Origin: Leptotrichia hofstadii
GTDB lineage: Bacteria; Fusobacteriota; Fusobacteriia; Fusobacteriales; Leptotrichiaceae
Assembly (NCBI RefSeq): GCF_007990525.1
Contig: NZ_AP019823.1
Coordinates: 1,426,001-1,490,000, forward strand
Reading direction: 5' to 3'
DNA length: 64,000 nt
In this document: positions 27,100-35,025 of the stretch, piece by piece
Layout: every line of letters begins with the position of its first letter
Numbering within the stretch: the stretch's first letter is position 1
Notes under the pieces: model-generated
Database searches by the model: none
The model's input: only the letters and a program-made list of their open reading frames with translations
Told to the model about the DNA's origin: nothing
Position numbers and translations under genes: made by a program

Positions 27100-27339
27100 T
27101 TACATCATTGAGATGATTTCATTGATTTCTTCTGGCTTAAATCCAATTGTTCTTTTTATTTCTTCGTTTTCTTCAAACAAAATTACTGTTGGAACACTTC
27201 TTACTCTGTATTTTACAGCAATTTCTGGATTATCAAATGGATTTATTCTTTCGTATTCTATACCTTTTTTATCTAACAAATCCGACACCATTGCACACGG
27301 ATTACAATCATTTTTCTCAAATTTCACTATTTTTTTCAT
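27100..27339 (-). CDS. nrdH: NrdH-redoxin (glutaredoxin-like)
   Basis: A 79-residue thioredoxin-fold protein with the redox pair C12-N-P-C15 and the cis-proline segment RSVPTVILF. NrdH proteins are the dedicated electron donors that re-reduce the C-terminal cysteines of NrdE. It is the first gene of the nrd locus, preceded by paired NrdR-like boxes. The CNPC rather than the more usual CVQC/CMQC centre is a small deviation, so a general thioredoxin-like role is a minor alternative. Confidence 0.87.
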   Translation of the reverse strand: MKKIVKFEKNDCNPCAMVSDLLDKKGIEYERINPFDNPEIAVKYRVRSVPTVILFEENEEIKRTIGFKPEEINEIISMM

Positions 27340-27358
27340 TTTTTCTATCTCCTTCTAT

Positions 27359-27418
27359 ATTATATAAAAAACACAATATATTGTGTTTTGCTTGAATTTT
27401 TTAACATATATGTAGTGT
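27359..27418 (-). promoter_or_regulatory. nrd promoter with paired NrdR boxes
   Basis: ACACAATATATTGTGT (27371-27386) is a perfect palindrome matching the NrdR box. A second, weaker box, ACACTACATATATGTT on the minus strand (27403-27418), lies 16 bases away, giving the typical three-helical-turn centre spacing. A TATAAT -10 (27359-27364) abuts the first box, so bound NrdR would block RNA polymerase. nrdR itself is at 53428-53895. The rest of the 27340-27879 gap is AT-rich, with the terminator at 27803-27840 and no supported gene. Confidence 0.85.
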
Positions 27419-27802
27419 ATCTTATTTTTAAAATTTTTTCAATAAGATTATATTTAATTTTTGATTAAATAGTTTTTTAAGTTGATGAATAAAGGGGTTT
27501 ATTAATTATATATTTTATATATTAAAATCCAGTCATTTATTATATTTTAGAAGGATTCCGAAAAAATGATAGTTTGTATAACAGCTTTATTTTTTTGTTT
27601 TACTGATGATACAAAATTTTTAAAAGTTTATATTTGAATATTTAAATTTTATTAACAAACAATCTAAAAACATCAGCACCAATTTATAGCTTTTTTATTC
27701 TTTTATATTTAAAAATTGCATCAAATATGCAACTTACTCTCCAATAAAAGTAAATGAAGAAATGAGATTCGGAATATAAATACAATCATTAAAATAAAAA
27801 AA

Positions 27803-27840
27803 GACAGGAAAGCATTATTCTGAACGAGAAAATTCCTGTC
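27803..27840 (-). terminator. Terminator of the small lipoprotein gene
   Basis: GACAGGAA and TTCCTGTC form a perfect eight-base-pair stem, followed on the minus strand by seven T residues. Confidence 0.85.
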
Positions 27841-27879
27841 CTTCATTATATTTCTCAATAACTGTATATATTCACAATA

Positions 27880-28077
27880 TTATCGACGTATAGGTACTAT
27901 AATCACATTTCCATACTCATTCTTGCAACTGGCAGTCCCATCTCCATTATCAAGACATTCTCCTATACGTAGATTTCTACGTTCTCTACTTACTTCTTTC
28001 CAGATTGCTATATCCTCTGCAGTACAACCTGCAATTGCCATAGTAAGAATAACCATTAATAAAATTTTCTTAATCAT
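27880..28077 (-). CDS. Small lipoprotein, 65 residues, unknown function
   Basis: A compact lipoprotein: a hydrophobic signal peptide ends in the lipobox IAGC with the lipidated cysteine at about 18. The mature part of some 47 residues contains two cysteines framing a Gly-Asp-Gly segment (ECLDNGDGTASCKNEYGN), possibly a disulfide loop. I know no family. It has its own terminator. The next gene is divergent, so there is no operon partner. Confidence 0.75.
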   Translation of the reverse strand: MIKKILLMVILTMAIAGCTAEDIAIWKEVSRERRNLRIGECLDNGDGTASCKNEYGNVIIVPIRR

Positions 28078-28309
28078 AAAACACCATTTCCTTTAAATAA
28101 ATATTAAAACGCATTCCTTCTTTCTTTTATTATACAATATTCTAAATTTGAATGCAATTCAGTTTTTATTTTTATTTTGCTAAATTTAACTTGATAATAC
28201 GGTTCTGCGAATCAAAACAATAAATTTTTATAATAAAGTAACAATTATGCTTAAAATTTACAAGTTCACTTTTTTTCCAAACAATATTCCCTTATTTTAA
28301 AAAATATGA

Positions 28310-28315
28310 TATAAT
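28310..28315 (+). promoter_or_regulatory. Extended -10 promoter of the second MetNIQ-like operon
   Basis: TATGATATAAT gives an extended -10 (TG, one base, TATAAT at 28310-28315). The -35 at 17 bases is poor (TTCCCT). The leader to the ATG is about 45 bases. Confidence 0.5.
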
Positions 28316-28365
28316 TTTGAAGTTATTACATTTTAAAATTAAATACAAACATAATTGGAGGTGAG

Positions 28366-29037
28366 ATGGTAGAACTTAGAGATATTGAAAAAAATTATGC
28401 TAATTTTGATTTGAAAATAAATTTGAAGATTAACAAAGGGGAAATTTTTGGATTAATTGGGCAGTCAGGAAGTGGAAAATCAACGATTTTGAGAATTATT
28501 CAAGGAATTTTGAAGGCTGATAAAGGAGAAATTAATATTGCAAAGAATACTGAAATTGCTTATATTTTTCAGGAATTTAATCTTTTGTATAACAAAAATG
28601 TCTTTGATAATGTTGCTCTTCCGTTGATTTTAAAGAAAAAATTTTCAGCTGAAAAAGTTGAGGAAGTTTTGAAATTTGTGGGGCTGTCTGATAAGAAAAA
28701 ATCGTTTATTGCTTCCCTTAGCGGCGGCGAAAGGCAGAGAGTTGCTATTGCTCGTGCGTTAGTGATAAATCCGCAATTACTGCTTTGCGATGAAGTTACA
28801 GCTTCTTTGGATAAATCTGTAAAAGATGAAATTCTTGATTTATTTGAGGAAATAAATAAAAAATATGGAACAACTATTCTAGTGGTTACTCACGAACTCG
28901 AAGTCGTTAAAAGGCTATGTAGCAGGGTGGCTATTATTGAAAAAGGTAAAATTACAGATATTTTCAATGTTAATCAGAAGGATTATGAAAAATCAAACAA
29001 AAGTTATGCCGATTATGTGAGGGAGGTTCTGAAATGA
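28366..29037 (+). CDS. MetN-like ABC transporter ATP-binding protein without NIL domain
   Basis: A 223-residue ATPase with Walker A (GQSGSGKST), signature SGGERQR and Walker B (LLLCDEVTASLD). The last is unusual: EVTAS in place of the common EPTS or EATS. With the MetI- and MetQ-like genes that follow, it forms a second transporter of the methionine uptake type. Unlike MetN at 6271-7344 it has no C-terminal NIL domain, so methionine feedback is not expected and the ligand may differ. GGAGGTGAG lies directly before the ATG. It overlaps the permease gene by four bases (ATGA). Confidence 0.88.
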   Translation: MVELRDIEKNYANFDLKINLKINKGEIFGLIGQSGSGKSTILRIIQGILKADKGEINIAKNTEIAYIFQEFNLLYNKNVFDNVALPLILKKKFSAEKVEEVLKFVGLSDKKKSFIASLSGGERQRVAIARALVINPQLLLCDEVTASLDKSVKDEILDLFEEINKKYGTTILVVTHELEVVKRLCSRVAIIEKGKITDIFNVNQKDYEKSNKSYADYVREVLK

Positions 29038-29690
29038 CAGATACTGAATTATTAATTGCAATAAAGGACACTTTTATAATGGTTCTTATTCCTACGATAT
29101 GTGCAGTATTTTTGGGAATTCCTTTAGGAGCCGTTGTATTTTTGACTGATAAAGGGGGCATCAGGGAAAATAAGTTTATAAATATTCCGTGCAATATTTA
29201 CATAAATGCAGTCAGAAGTTTTCCATTTTTAATATTCGTAGTTATATTGATACCTCTCACACGGTTAATTTTTGGTACTGCTTTTGGACTGTTTCCTGCA
29301 AGTTTTCCAATTTGCTTTGTAGCTGTGGCTCTGTATGCAAGATTTACAGAACAGTCCTTTTATGATGTGAATAGCGGGATAATTGATGCGGCTTTGTCAA
29401 TGAAGGCAAGTATATTTCAGATTGTGTGGCATTTTTTGCTTGTTGAAGCGAGAAGCAGCCTTGTGCTTGGCTTAACTTCGGCAATTATAAGCTTTATCTC
29501 ATACTCTACTGTAATGGGAGTTGTTGGTGGAGGCGGAATTGGCGACTATGCAATGCGATATGGATACAACGAATACAACTATGCCCTTGTATATAGGGTC
29601 GTAACAATAATGATAGTCATTGTATTTTCAATACAGATTATTGGAAACAGAATATCAAAAAATTTAGATAAGAAAAGGAGAATTTACTAA
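29034..29690 (+). CDS. MetI-like ABC transporter permease
   Basis: A 218-residue membrane protein of about five helices with the MetI features NAVRSFPFL, DAALSMKAS in the coupling loop and GVVGGGGIGDYA. It starts within the ATPase stop (ATGA overlap) and its own stop overlaps the next start by one base, so the three genes are tightly coupled. Its partner binding protein is anchored rather than lipidated. It is divergent from the metI at 5588-6271. Confidence 0.92.
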   Translation: MTDTELLIAIKDTFIMVLIPTICAVFLGIPLGAVVFLTDKGGIRENKFINIPCNIYINAVRSFPFLIFVVILIPLTRLIFGTAFGLFPASFPICFVAVALYARFTEQSFYDVNSGIIDAALSMKASIFQIVWHFLLVEARSSLVLGLTSAIISFISYSTVMGVVGGGGIGDYAMRYGYNEYNYALVYRVVTIMIVIVFSIQIIGNRISKNLDKKRRIY

Positions 29691-30484
29691 TGTCAAAAAA
29701 ATTATTAATTTCATTAGCTGTAATATGTGTGCTAATTTTAGCATTTGTTGGAATAAATTTAAAAAAGGATAACGTTATTAGAATAGCTGCGGCAGGTTAT
29801 CCAATGGATGAAATTGTGAAAATAGCGGCTGAGGATTTAAAAAAAGAAGGTTATGATGTAAAAATTACTGTGTTAACAGATTATGTTACTGCAAATGTTG
29901 GTTTAAATGCTAAAGACTTTGATGCAAACTTTCATCAGCACGAGCCATTTATGCAAGTTTTTAATAAGAAAAATAACGGAAAACTTGTAAAAGTTAAAGG
30001 AATTTATGATGTTTATGTAGGTTTTTATTCAAAAAAATACAAAAATAAGGCAGAAATTCCAAATGGGGCAAAAGTTGCTATTCCAAACGATGTGACAAAT
30101 CAGGATAGAGCCTTGAGAATACTTGCAAATGAAGGTTTAATTGAATTGAAACCAAAAGATGGACTTTATAATTTGAACGATGTTATTAATACAAAGAAAA
30201 ATTTCAAATTTATGGCAGTTCCTATTCCATCACTAGTGCAGGCATACCAAGAAACTGACTTGGCATTTAACTGGCCATCACATATGCTAAAAATTGGAGT
30301 TCATGTAAAAGATGCTTTATTCATCGAAAAAAATACAAATGGTAAATACGCTGTAAGCCTTGTGGCAAGAGAAGATAACAAAAATAGTAAAAAAATACAA
30401 GATTTGACAAAAGCTATGACTTCTGAAAAAGTTAAGAAGTTCATTGAAGAAAAATATACTGGACAAGGATTCCCTGTGTTTTAA
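29690..30484 (+). CDS. MetQ/NlpA-like substrate-binding protein with uncleaved membrane anchor
   Basis: The 264 residues match the NlpA fold: EIVKIAAEDLKKEG, DFDANFHQHEPFM, IPNDVTNQDRALRIL and a C-terminal EKYTGQGFPVF. Instead of the usual lipobox, the N-terminus (MSKKLLISLAVICVLILAF) is a membrane helix with its only cysteine in the middle of the hydrophobic stretch. It is therefore probably a signal-anchor or cleaved exported protein. The binding-site blocks differ from both metQ copies at 4-5 kb, so another substrate is likely. Confidence 0.88.
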   Translation: MSKKLLISLAVICVLILAFVGINLKKDNVIRIAAAGYPMDEIVKIAAEDLKKEGYDVKITVLTDYVTANVGLNAKDFDANFHQHEPFMQVFNKKNNGKLVKVKGIYDVYVGFYSKKYKNKAEIPNGAKVAIPNDVTNQDRALRILANEGLIELKPKDGLYNLNDVINTKKNFKFMAVPIPSLVQAYQETDLAFNWPSHMLKIGVHVKDALFIEKNTNGKYAVSLVAREDNKNSKKIQDLTKAMTSEKVKKFIEEKYTGQGFPVF

Positions 30485-30524
30485 GAAAATTTGGAGTTAC
30501 CAAAACTGATATTCTGACAAAAAA

Positions 30525-30573
30525 AGCCAAAGAGATTGTTCCCTTGATTCATAGGAAACAATTCTCAATGGCT
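30525..30573 (-). terminator. Long hairpin terminator of the minus-strand unit ending at 30651
   Basis: On the minus strand AGCCA...TGGCT with inner GAGA and GTT pairings forms a long imperfect stem, followed by seven T residues. It can also act as a convergent barrier to the plus-strand ABC operon. Confidence 0.75.
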
Positions 30574-30650
30574 AAAATACATATCCAATTATTATAAAGC
30601 TAAAATTTTTATAAATTTAATTTTATATTTTTATAACATTTCTAGTATTT

Positions 30651-31481
30651 CTATTTTTTCTGAACTTCATCTAACTTCTTCATAAGGCTGTCCCATAATT
30701 TATTCCCTTCTTGTACAGCCTGCTGTGCAATTTCACTATTTTTTACATCATTTATGCCCTTTTCAATGCCTTTTAGGACATCCAGCATCTTCTCAACGTC
30801 AATTTGTTTTGAAGAATACAGTTCTTTCCCTTTTTCAAGCATTTTCGGACATTCCTTGTCAAAAGTGGCATCCCCTGTTGGATTACATTTTGCCTTTTTA
30901 AACAGAGCGTTAGATTTCTTTACATTTTCCAAGGCTTTTTCGCCATTTTTTATTCCAGAATCAGTGTCCTGCTTTTCTAAACTTTTTTTCAGCATTTCTA
31001 ATAGCCCCTCTGTGTCTTTTTGGCTATCTGAAAACATCTTATCAATTCTTGCCTGCTCTTTTCTTACGTTTTCCTGTACTTGCGCATCATTCGGATTTGA
31101 AATTATATTATTCTGAATGACTGGAGTTCCTTGTTTCTGCTGATTTTGATTCTGCTGGTTCTGATCTTGATCAGTTGTAATCTGTGCCATTGTTCTTTCA
31201 GATTGCTGCTGAACCCGCATATTATCAGAATTTTCATTTTCATATAAATAAAAATTGTAAAATCCGCCACCAAGCAAAGCTATAAAAGATAAGTAAAACA
31301 ATCCTTCAATTACTTTATCATTTGTCGTTTTAGCATCTTTTACTTTCCCAATCGCCTCATGTTTTCCAAGGCCCTGTTCGATATATTCCTTCATCAAATT
31401 TCTATTTTCAATCCCTTTTTTCACAAATGGTATCCCTGTCGCAATAACGACAACCAATGCAAATATTAGAAATAACAACAT
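30651..31481 (-). CDS. Two-helix membrane protein with Gln-rich linker, unknown function
   Basis: The ATG at 31481 has AGGTG six bases upstream and is preferred over a GTG nine bases earlier. The 276-residue product has a membrane helix at the N-terminus (about 1-18), a second near 64-82, then a long stretch rich in Gln and Asn (QNQQNQNQQKQG). A helical domain follows with two cysteines (KCNPTGD, KECPKM). I recognise no family. A short domain between the two helices (EYIEQGLGKHEAIGKV) looks conserved-type. It is first upstream of a terminator and may be a lone gene. Confidence 0.7.
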   Translation of the reverse strand: MLLFLIFALVVVIATGIPFVKKGIENRNLMKEYIEQGLGKHEAIGKVKDAKTTNDKVIEGLFYLSFIALLGGGFYNFYLYENENSDNMRVQQQSERTMAQITTDQDQNQQNQNQQKQGTPVIQNNIISNPNDAQVQENVRKEQARIDKMFSDSQKDTEGLLEMLKKSLEKQDTDSGIKNGEKALENVKKSNALFKKAKCNPTGDATFDKECPKMLEKGKELYSSKQIDVEKMLDVLKGIEKGINDVKNSEIAQQAVQEGNKLWDSLMKKLDEVQKK

Positions 31482-31511
31482 TACACTCACCTTCTTTTTT
31501 ATTTTAAATTT

Positions 31512-31868
31512 TTAATTAAAAAAAATACAAATCCATATACAGCAAGGATTTTTACTTGTATAGCTTACCCTATGTCTCTCACCTCTATTGATTAATACTG
31601 TATCCCCTTTTGCCAATTGTAGTTTCTTATTATTAGTATTCCTTTGGTTTTTTATTATATTTTCATTTTTTTCAAAATTTTTATCTTTAAAATATTCTAT
31701 TTCAGCTTCACCTTGAACTAAAATTACAAATTCATTCTGTTCAGATTCCTGCCAATCTGTAGTCTGTCCAGTTGAAATAATTTTTTCAATTTTTACATTT
31801 TTACTCTCAGCTAAAATCTTAACGACTTCCTCTTTTTCTGACAAACCTTCTAAATCAAAAATATTCAT
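31512..31868 (-). CDS. Cupin-domain protein
   Basis: A 118-residue small cupin, a single beta-barrel domain. The motif pattern is recognisable but partial: EFVILVQGEAEIEY is the first cupin strand pair, and GDTVLINRGERHRV the second, with one histidine. The first motif lacks the usual histidine pair, so metal binding is uncertain. Function of such stand-alone cupins is mostly unknown. It lies 30 bases upstream of the membrane-protein gene at 30651 and 39 bases after the DUF1003 gene, so the three could be one unit. Confidence 0.72.
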   Translation of the reverse strand: MNIFDLEGLSEKEEVVKILAESKNVKIEKIISTGQTTDWQESEQNEFVILVQGEAEIEYFKDKNFEKNENIIKNQRNTNNKKLQLAKGDTVLINRGERHRVSYTSKNPCCIWICIFFN

Positions 31869-31907
31869 TTTCCTCTTTTCTTTCTAAAAAAATAATAAAT
31901 TGACTAC

Positions 31908-32576
31908 CTATGTTTCTTTTTTATTTTTTTCAAAAATATCAATAAATTTATATTCCTTTTTTTCTTTTACCGGCGGAATCTTTTTCTTTTTTTCAAGCTC
32001 TTGAACACGTTTTGCTATTTCATCCTGCTTTTCAATCAGGTCATCCAGTTTATAATGCATATCCTCTATTATAATCTCATTTTTTAAATTAACCTTGTAA
32101 TCATTTTCAGATTTTTTTTCATCAATTTTCTTTTTTTTGTTCTGATTAAAAATTATAAGTGAACAAAAAATTACCATGATAAAAGACAGAACAACATTCA
32201 TTATTATAAATGAATACGGATTAAACTGCCCTTTTAATATAAAAAATATATCCACTACAATCCATACCAAAATAAATATTAATATTGAAGCAGCAAATCT
32301 GGCACTTCCTGCAAAGTTTAAAGCTTTATATGAAAACTTGCTTTTTTCATCTTCTTCTTCCTTTATAACTTTAGACACTTTCTGTTCCAGCAGCATGTGG
32401 ATAATTTCTTCTCTTTTTGTTTCATTATCCACTTCTTTTAACATATCCTTCAGCGTTTCTTCCTTTTCACTTTTTATTTTCTTTTTTTTATTCAATTTTA
32501 GATTTTTTTTTATAGTATCTGAAACTGTATTTTCATTTTTTATTCCATTTTTATGTCCTTCAGTATCATTTTTCAA
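31908..32576 (-). CDS. DUF1003 family membrane protein
   Basis: The start is a TTG with GGAGGG ten bases upstream; no better ATG exists. The 222 residues have a charged N-terminal third, then two membrane helices (about 95-115 and 122-145) joined by FNPYSFIIMNVVLS, the diagnostic block of DUF1003. It continues with the VNLKNEIIIEDMHYKLDDL segment and a C-terminal coiled coil with many lysines. DUF1003 proteins are inner membrane proteins of unknown function. Family recognition is good; the long N-terminal extension is less usual. Confidence 0.8.
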   Translation of the reverse strand: MKNDTEGHKNGIKNENTVSDTIKKNLKLNKKKKIKSEKEETLKDMLKEVDNETKREEIIHMLLEQKVSKVIKEEEDEKSKFSYKALNFAGSARFAASILIFILVWIVVDIFFILKGQFNPYSFIIMNVVLSFIMVIFCSLIIFNQNKKKKIDEKKSENDYKVNLKNEIIIEDMHYKLDDLIEKQDEIAKRVQELEKKKKIPPVKEKKEYKFIDIFEKNKKET

Positions 32577-32725
32577 TTTCTTATTTCCCTCCTCACATGC
32601 TCTATCAGTATGATACCATTTTCAGAAAAAAAATACAAGTGCATAAATATTTTATTAATTTATAAAATAAACAAAAAAACTATAGCTATTTTCATCCATG
32701 ACTCAAAAATATTGAAATGCAAAAA

Positions 32726-32747
32726 GCTACTTCCAAACGGAAATAGC
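32726..32747 (-). terminator. Terminator of the 155-residue exported protein gene
   Basis: Minus strand GCTATTTCC pairs with GGAAGTAGC (one G-U pair) around a four-base loop, followed by five T residues. Confidence 0.8.
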
Positions 32748-32798
32748 CAAATTTATAAATTTATTCTTACAGAACTCCTTTTTATTTTATAATTATTT

Positions 32799-33266
32799 TT
32801 ATCTTCTCAAATTACTTTCTGCTTCATTTAAAAGTGTATTTGCATCTCTTACCATCTGTTTGTCATTAAGATTCTCAGGAGTAAGGTAAGCAATTGAAAT
32901 ATAGCAGTCATTTGTTTTAGATTTTTTTCCTACTATATGATAAATGTATTTTCTTTCACTTGAATCATAATACTTGCTGATATAATATCTACTGTTTTCA
33001 AAATTACCTTGCAATTTTACTCCTAATTTATCTATAATTTCTCTTTCAAGAAGCCTAGAAACAGTTTTTGCGCTAATACCGTTATAAAAATATGTCACTA
33101 TTACTTCTCTATTTTTCCCAAGTATTCCAAAATAAACAAGTGCCGCTTCTTCATCAAGAACGATATTATAATTTTTTCTTTCTATTTCCCTTGTATTCAC
33201 AAAGCTAGGCGCTGAGAATGATAATGCTGTTAATCCTAAAAATAATCCCAATAAAATCTTTTTCAT
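32799..33266 (-). CDS. Exported protein of unknown function, 155 residues
   Basis: A signal peptide (MKKILLGLFLGLTALSFSA) is followed by a mature domain of about 135 residues with mixed strands and helices. Segments such as VTYFYNGISAKTVSRLLER and KYYDSSERKYIYHIVG suggest a compact soluble fold. There is one cysteine in the mature part (NDCYIS). I do not recognise a family. It is a single-gene unit in a cluster of exported proteins of unknown role. Confidence 0.75.
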   Translation of the reverse strand: MKKILLGLFLGLTALSFSAPSFVNTREIERKNYNIVLDEEAALVYFGILGKNREVIVTYFYNGISAKTVSRLLEREIIDKLGVKLQGNFENSRYYISKYYDSSERKYIYHIVGKKSKTNDCYISIAYLTPENLNDKQMVRDANTLLNEAESNLRR

Positions 33267-33467
33267 ACAAATTCCTCCTAAATTATTTTTGTATTTTTAT
33301 TACTTTATATATTTTACAGTAAATATTATACCATATTTTTGTAAAAAGTCAATACTATAAGAAATAAAAGTGAAAAAATCTTACTTATCAACAATTTTTA
33401 TTCTTCAAAGAGTTTTTATATTTTTTTAATTTGCCGCAATATATTATACAATCTATGTTATAAATAA

Positions 33468-34853
33468 TTATAATTTTTCTAACTCCTTAACTATATCTTT
33501 AAGATCTTTAAAAAAAGATGCACTATCATAAACTTTTCTTCTCATTTCACTTTCTCCCCAAAGTTTTTCAATTTTATCTTTGCCTGAATACTCAGACGGA
33601 ACATTTCCTAAATACTGTAACGAGTTTATTTCGTGTTGTTTATACGCATTGCCTGAATATTTTTTTTTCACATATCCAGAAAGTTCTATTTCATAACTGA
33701 AATCTAGTTTTTCAACTGATTTAGTTTTACTTTCCTGAAATATAAATTCTTTTTTTACCGTTTGTCCATCGTTATTTTTAACCTCTTTTACTTGAGATAA
33801 ATTTTTTATTTGGCTAGGATACGTAGAAACTTGATAATTATCTGTAACTTTACAATTTATTTGGACATCAGCCTCACTTGAATATTTTGTATAAACTCCA
33901 ACTTTGGATAAATGACTATTTATATATGCAGGAACATGGCTATTATCACAACCAGAAATGTTATATTTTACATAGGCTTTTTTAGAATACTCTGCAATTT
34001 TCTCTTTTGAATTTTTAAAATTAGGGATAATTTCTTGTACTTTTTTTAATTTTTCTATTGATTCCCTATATCCATGTTTACTTACAGCACCGGAAGTTTG
34101 TATAGCACTTTGGTAAAGCTTGTCTGCTTCTTGATAATCAGCTTTTTTTTTGAGTTCTCCAATTTTTATATACATATTTTTATAATTTTTCTGATACTGT
34201 CCATAAGCTTTTTGTGCTGCTTCGTTTAATTTTTGTGCTTCACGGTACTCTTCAGCTTTTTCTTTTATATTAGCATACTCTATAAGTTTATCAGCTTCAG
34301 CTTGAGACATTTTTCTTGATATTGATTCATATTTTAAAATTTTATTTTCATCTATTTTTTTTATTCCACTTAATTCTTTAGTATAACCAATCATATTTCT
34401 GTAATATTCATCAAGTATTGAAATAATGTCTCTAGAATATTTACTTTCCAATTCTCTTGTTTTTATACGTTCATCTATAATTTTATAAATTTCACTTAAA
34501 AGCTCATCGCCATCATATTTTGATAAAAAATCAGTAAAATTTGAAGATTGAGAGTAAACATCGAATAGTGCATAAATTTTATAAAGCCCTTCATAACCAT
34601 CTTGTCTTTCTTCTAAATTACTGCTTCCAGCTTCTGTTTTATAATAATTTACAATATTAGAAAACTTTTCCATGATTTCGTTTTTAATATCTGGTTTAAT
34701 TTTTTCAACTTTGTTTGGATGTTTCTCAAAATAACTCAAAGTAAGATATATACTTCTTATATACTCCTTATTATCATACGCCTCTTGTGCCTTTTTTAAT
34801 TCACACGACATAACGGTAAATAACAGCAATAAAATTAAAAATATTTTTTTCAT
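33468..34853 (-). CDS. Lipoprotein with helical/TPR-like repeats, unknown function
   Basis: I start at the ATG at 34853, which gives a proper lipoprotein signal peptide (MKKIFLILLLLFTVMSC, cysteine at 17). The 461-residue product is mostly helical, with repeated AEEYREAQKLNEAAQKAYGQ-type stretches resembling TPR or coiled coil units. The last 150 residues look beta-rich, with KVTDNYQVSTYPSQ and a YEIELSGYVKKKYSG block. It could be an assembly or scaffold lipoprotein facing the periplasm. No family recognised; neighbours give no hint. Confidence 0.7.
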   Translation of the reverse strand: MKKIFLILLLLFTVMSCELKKAQEAYDNKEYIRSIYLTLSYFEKHPNKVEKIKPDIKNEIMEKFSNIVNYYKTEAGSSNLEERQDGYEGLYKIYALFDVYSQSSNFTDFLSKYDGDELLSEIYKIIDERIKTRELESKYSRDIISILDEYYRNMIGYTKELSGIKKIDENKILKYESISRKMSQAEADKLIEYANIKEKAEEYREAQKLNEAAQKAYGQYQKNYKNMYIKIGELKKKADYQEADKLYQSAIQTSGAVSKHGYRESIEKLKKVQEIIPNFKNSKEKIAEYSKKAYVKYNISGCDNSHVPAYINSHLSKVGVYTKYSSEADVQINCKVTDNYQVSTYPSQIKNLSQVKEVKNNDGQTVKKEFIFQESKTKSVEKLDFSYEIELSGYVKKKYSGNAYKQHEINSLQYLGNVPSEYSGKDKIEKLWGESEMRRKVYDSASFFKDLKDIVKELEKL

Positions 34854-34957
34854 AAAAATACATCCTTTCAATAAATACTTATTCTATCTTTATATTTAAA
34901 TTATACAACAAATTTATTAAAAGAAAATGAGAATCTTATGTTTTTTCCTCTCTAATC

Positions 34958-34986
34958 TTGCATATTATAAAAATTAATAGTATAAT
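34958..34986 (+). promoter_or_regulatory. Promoter of thrC
   Basis: TTGCAT (34958-34963), a 17-base spacer and TATAAT (34981-34986). The leader is about 33 bases, too short for a T-box or riboswitch. Confidence 0.75.
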
Positions 34987-35025
34987 TACTCTATGTAAAA
35001 AAGAAAAATAGAAAGAGGTGTAATT

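Noticed and set aside
27566-27637. 24-codon plus-strand ORF with a faint ribosome site upstream of nrdH
   Set aside because: Short, low-complexity and antisense to the nrd control region; AAGGA is 11 bases away and the composition is that of AT-rich spacer.
32176-32613. 145-codon plus-strand ORF rich in Ser and Phe
   Set aside because: Antisense to the DUF1003 gene; the composition results from reading Lys/Glu codons backwards.
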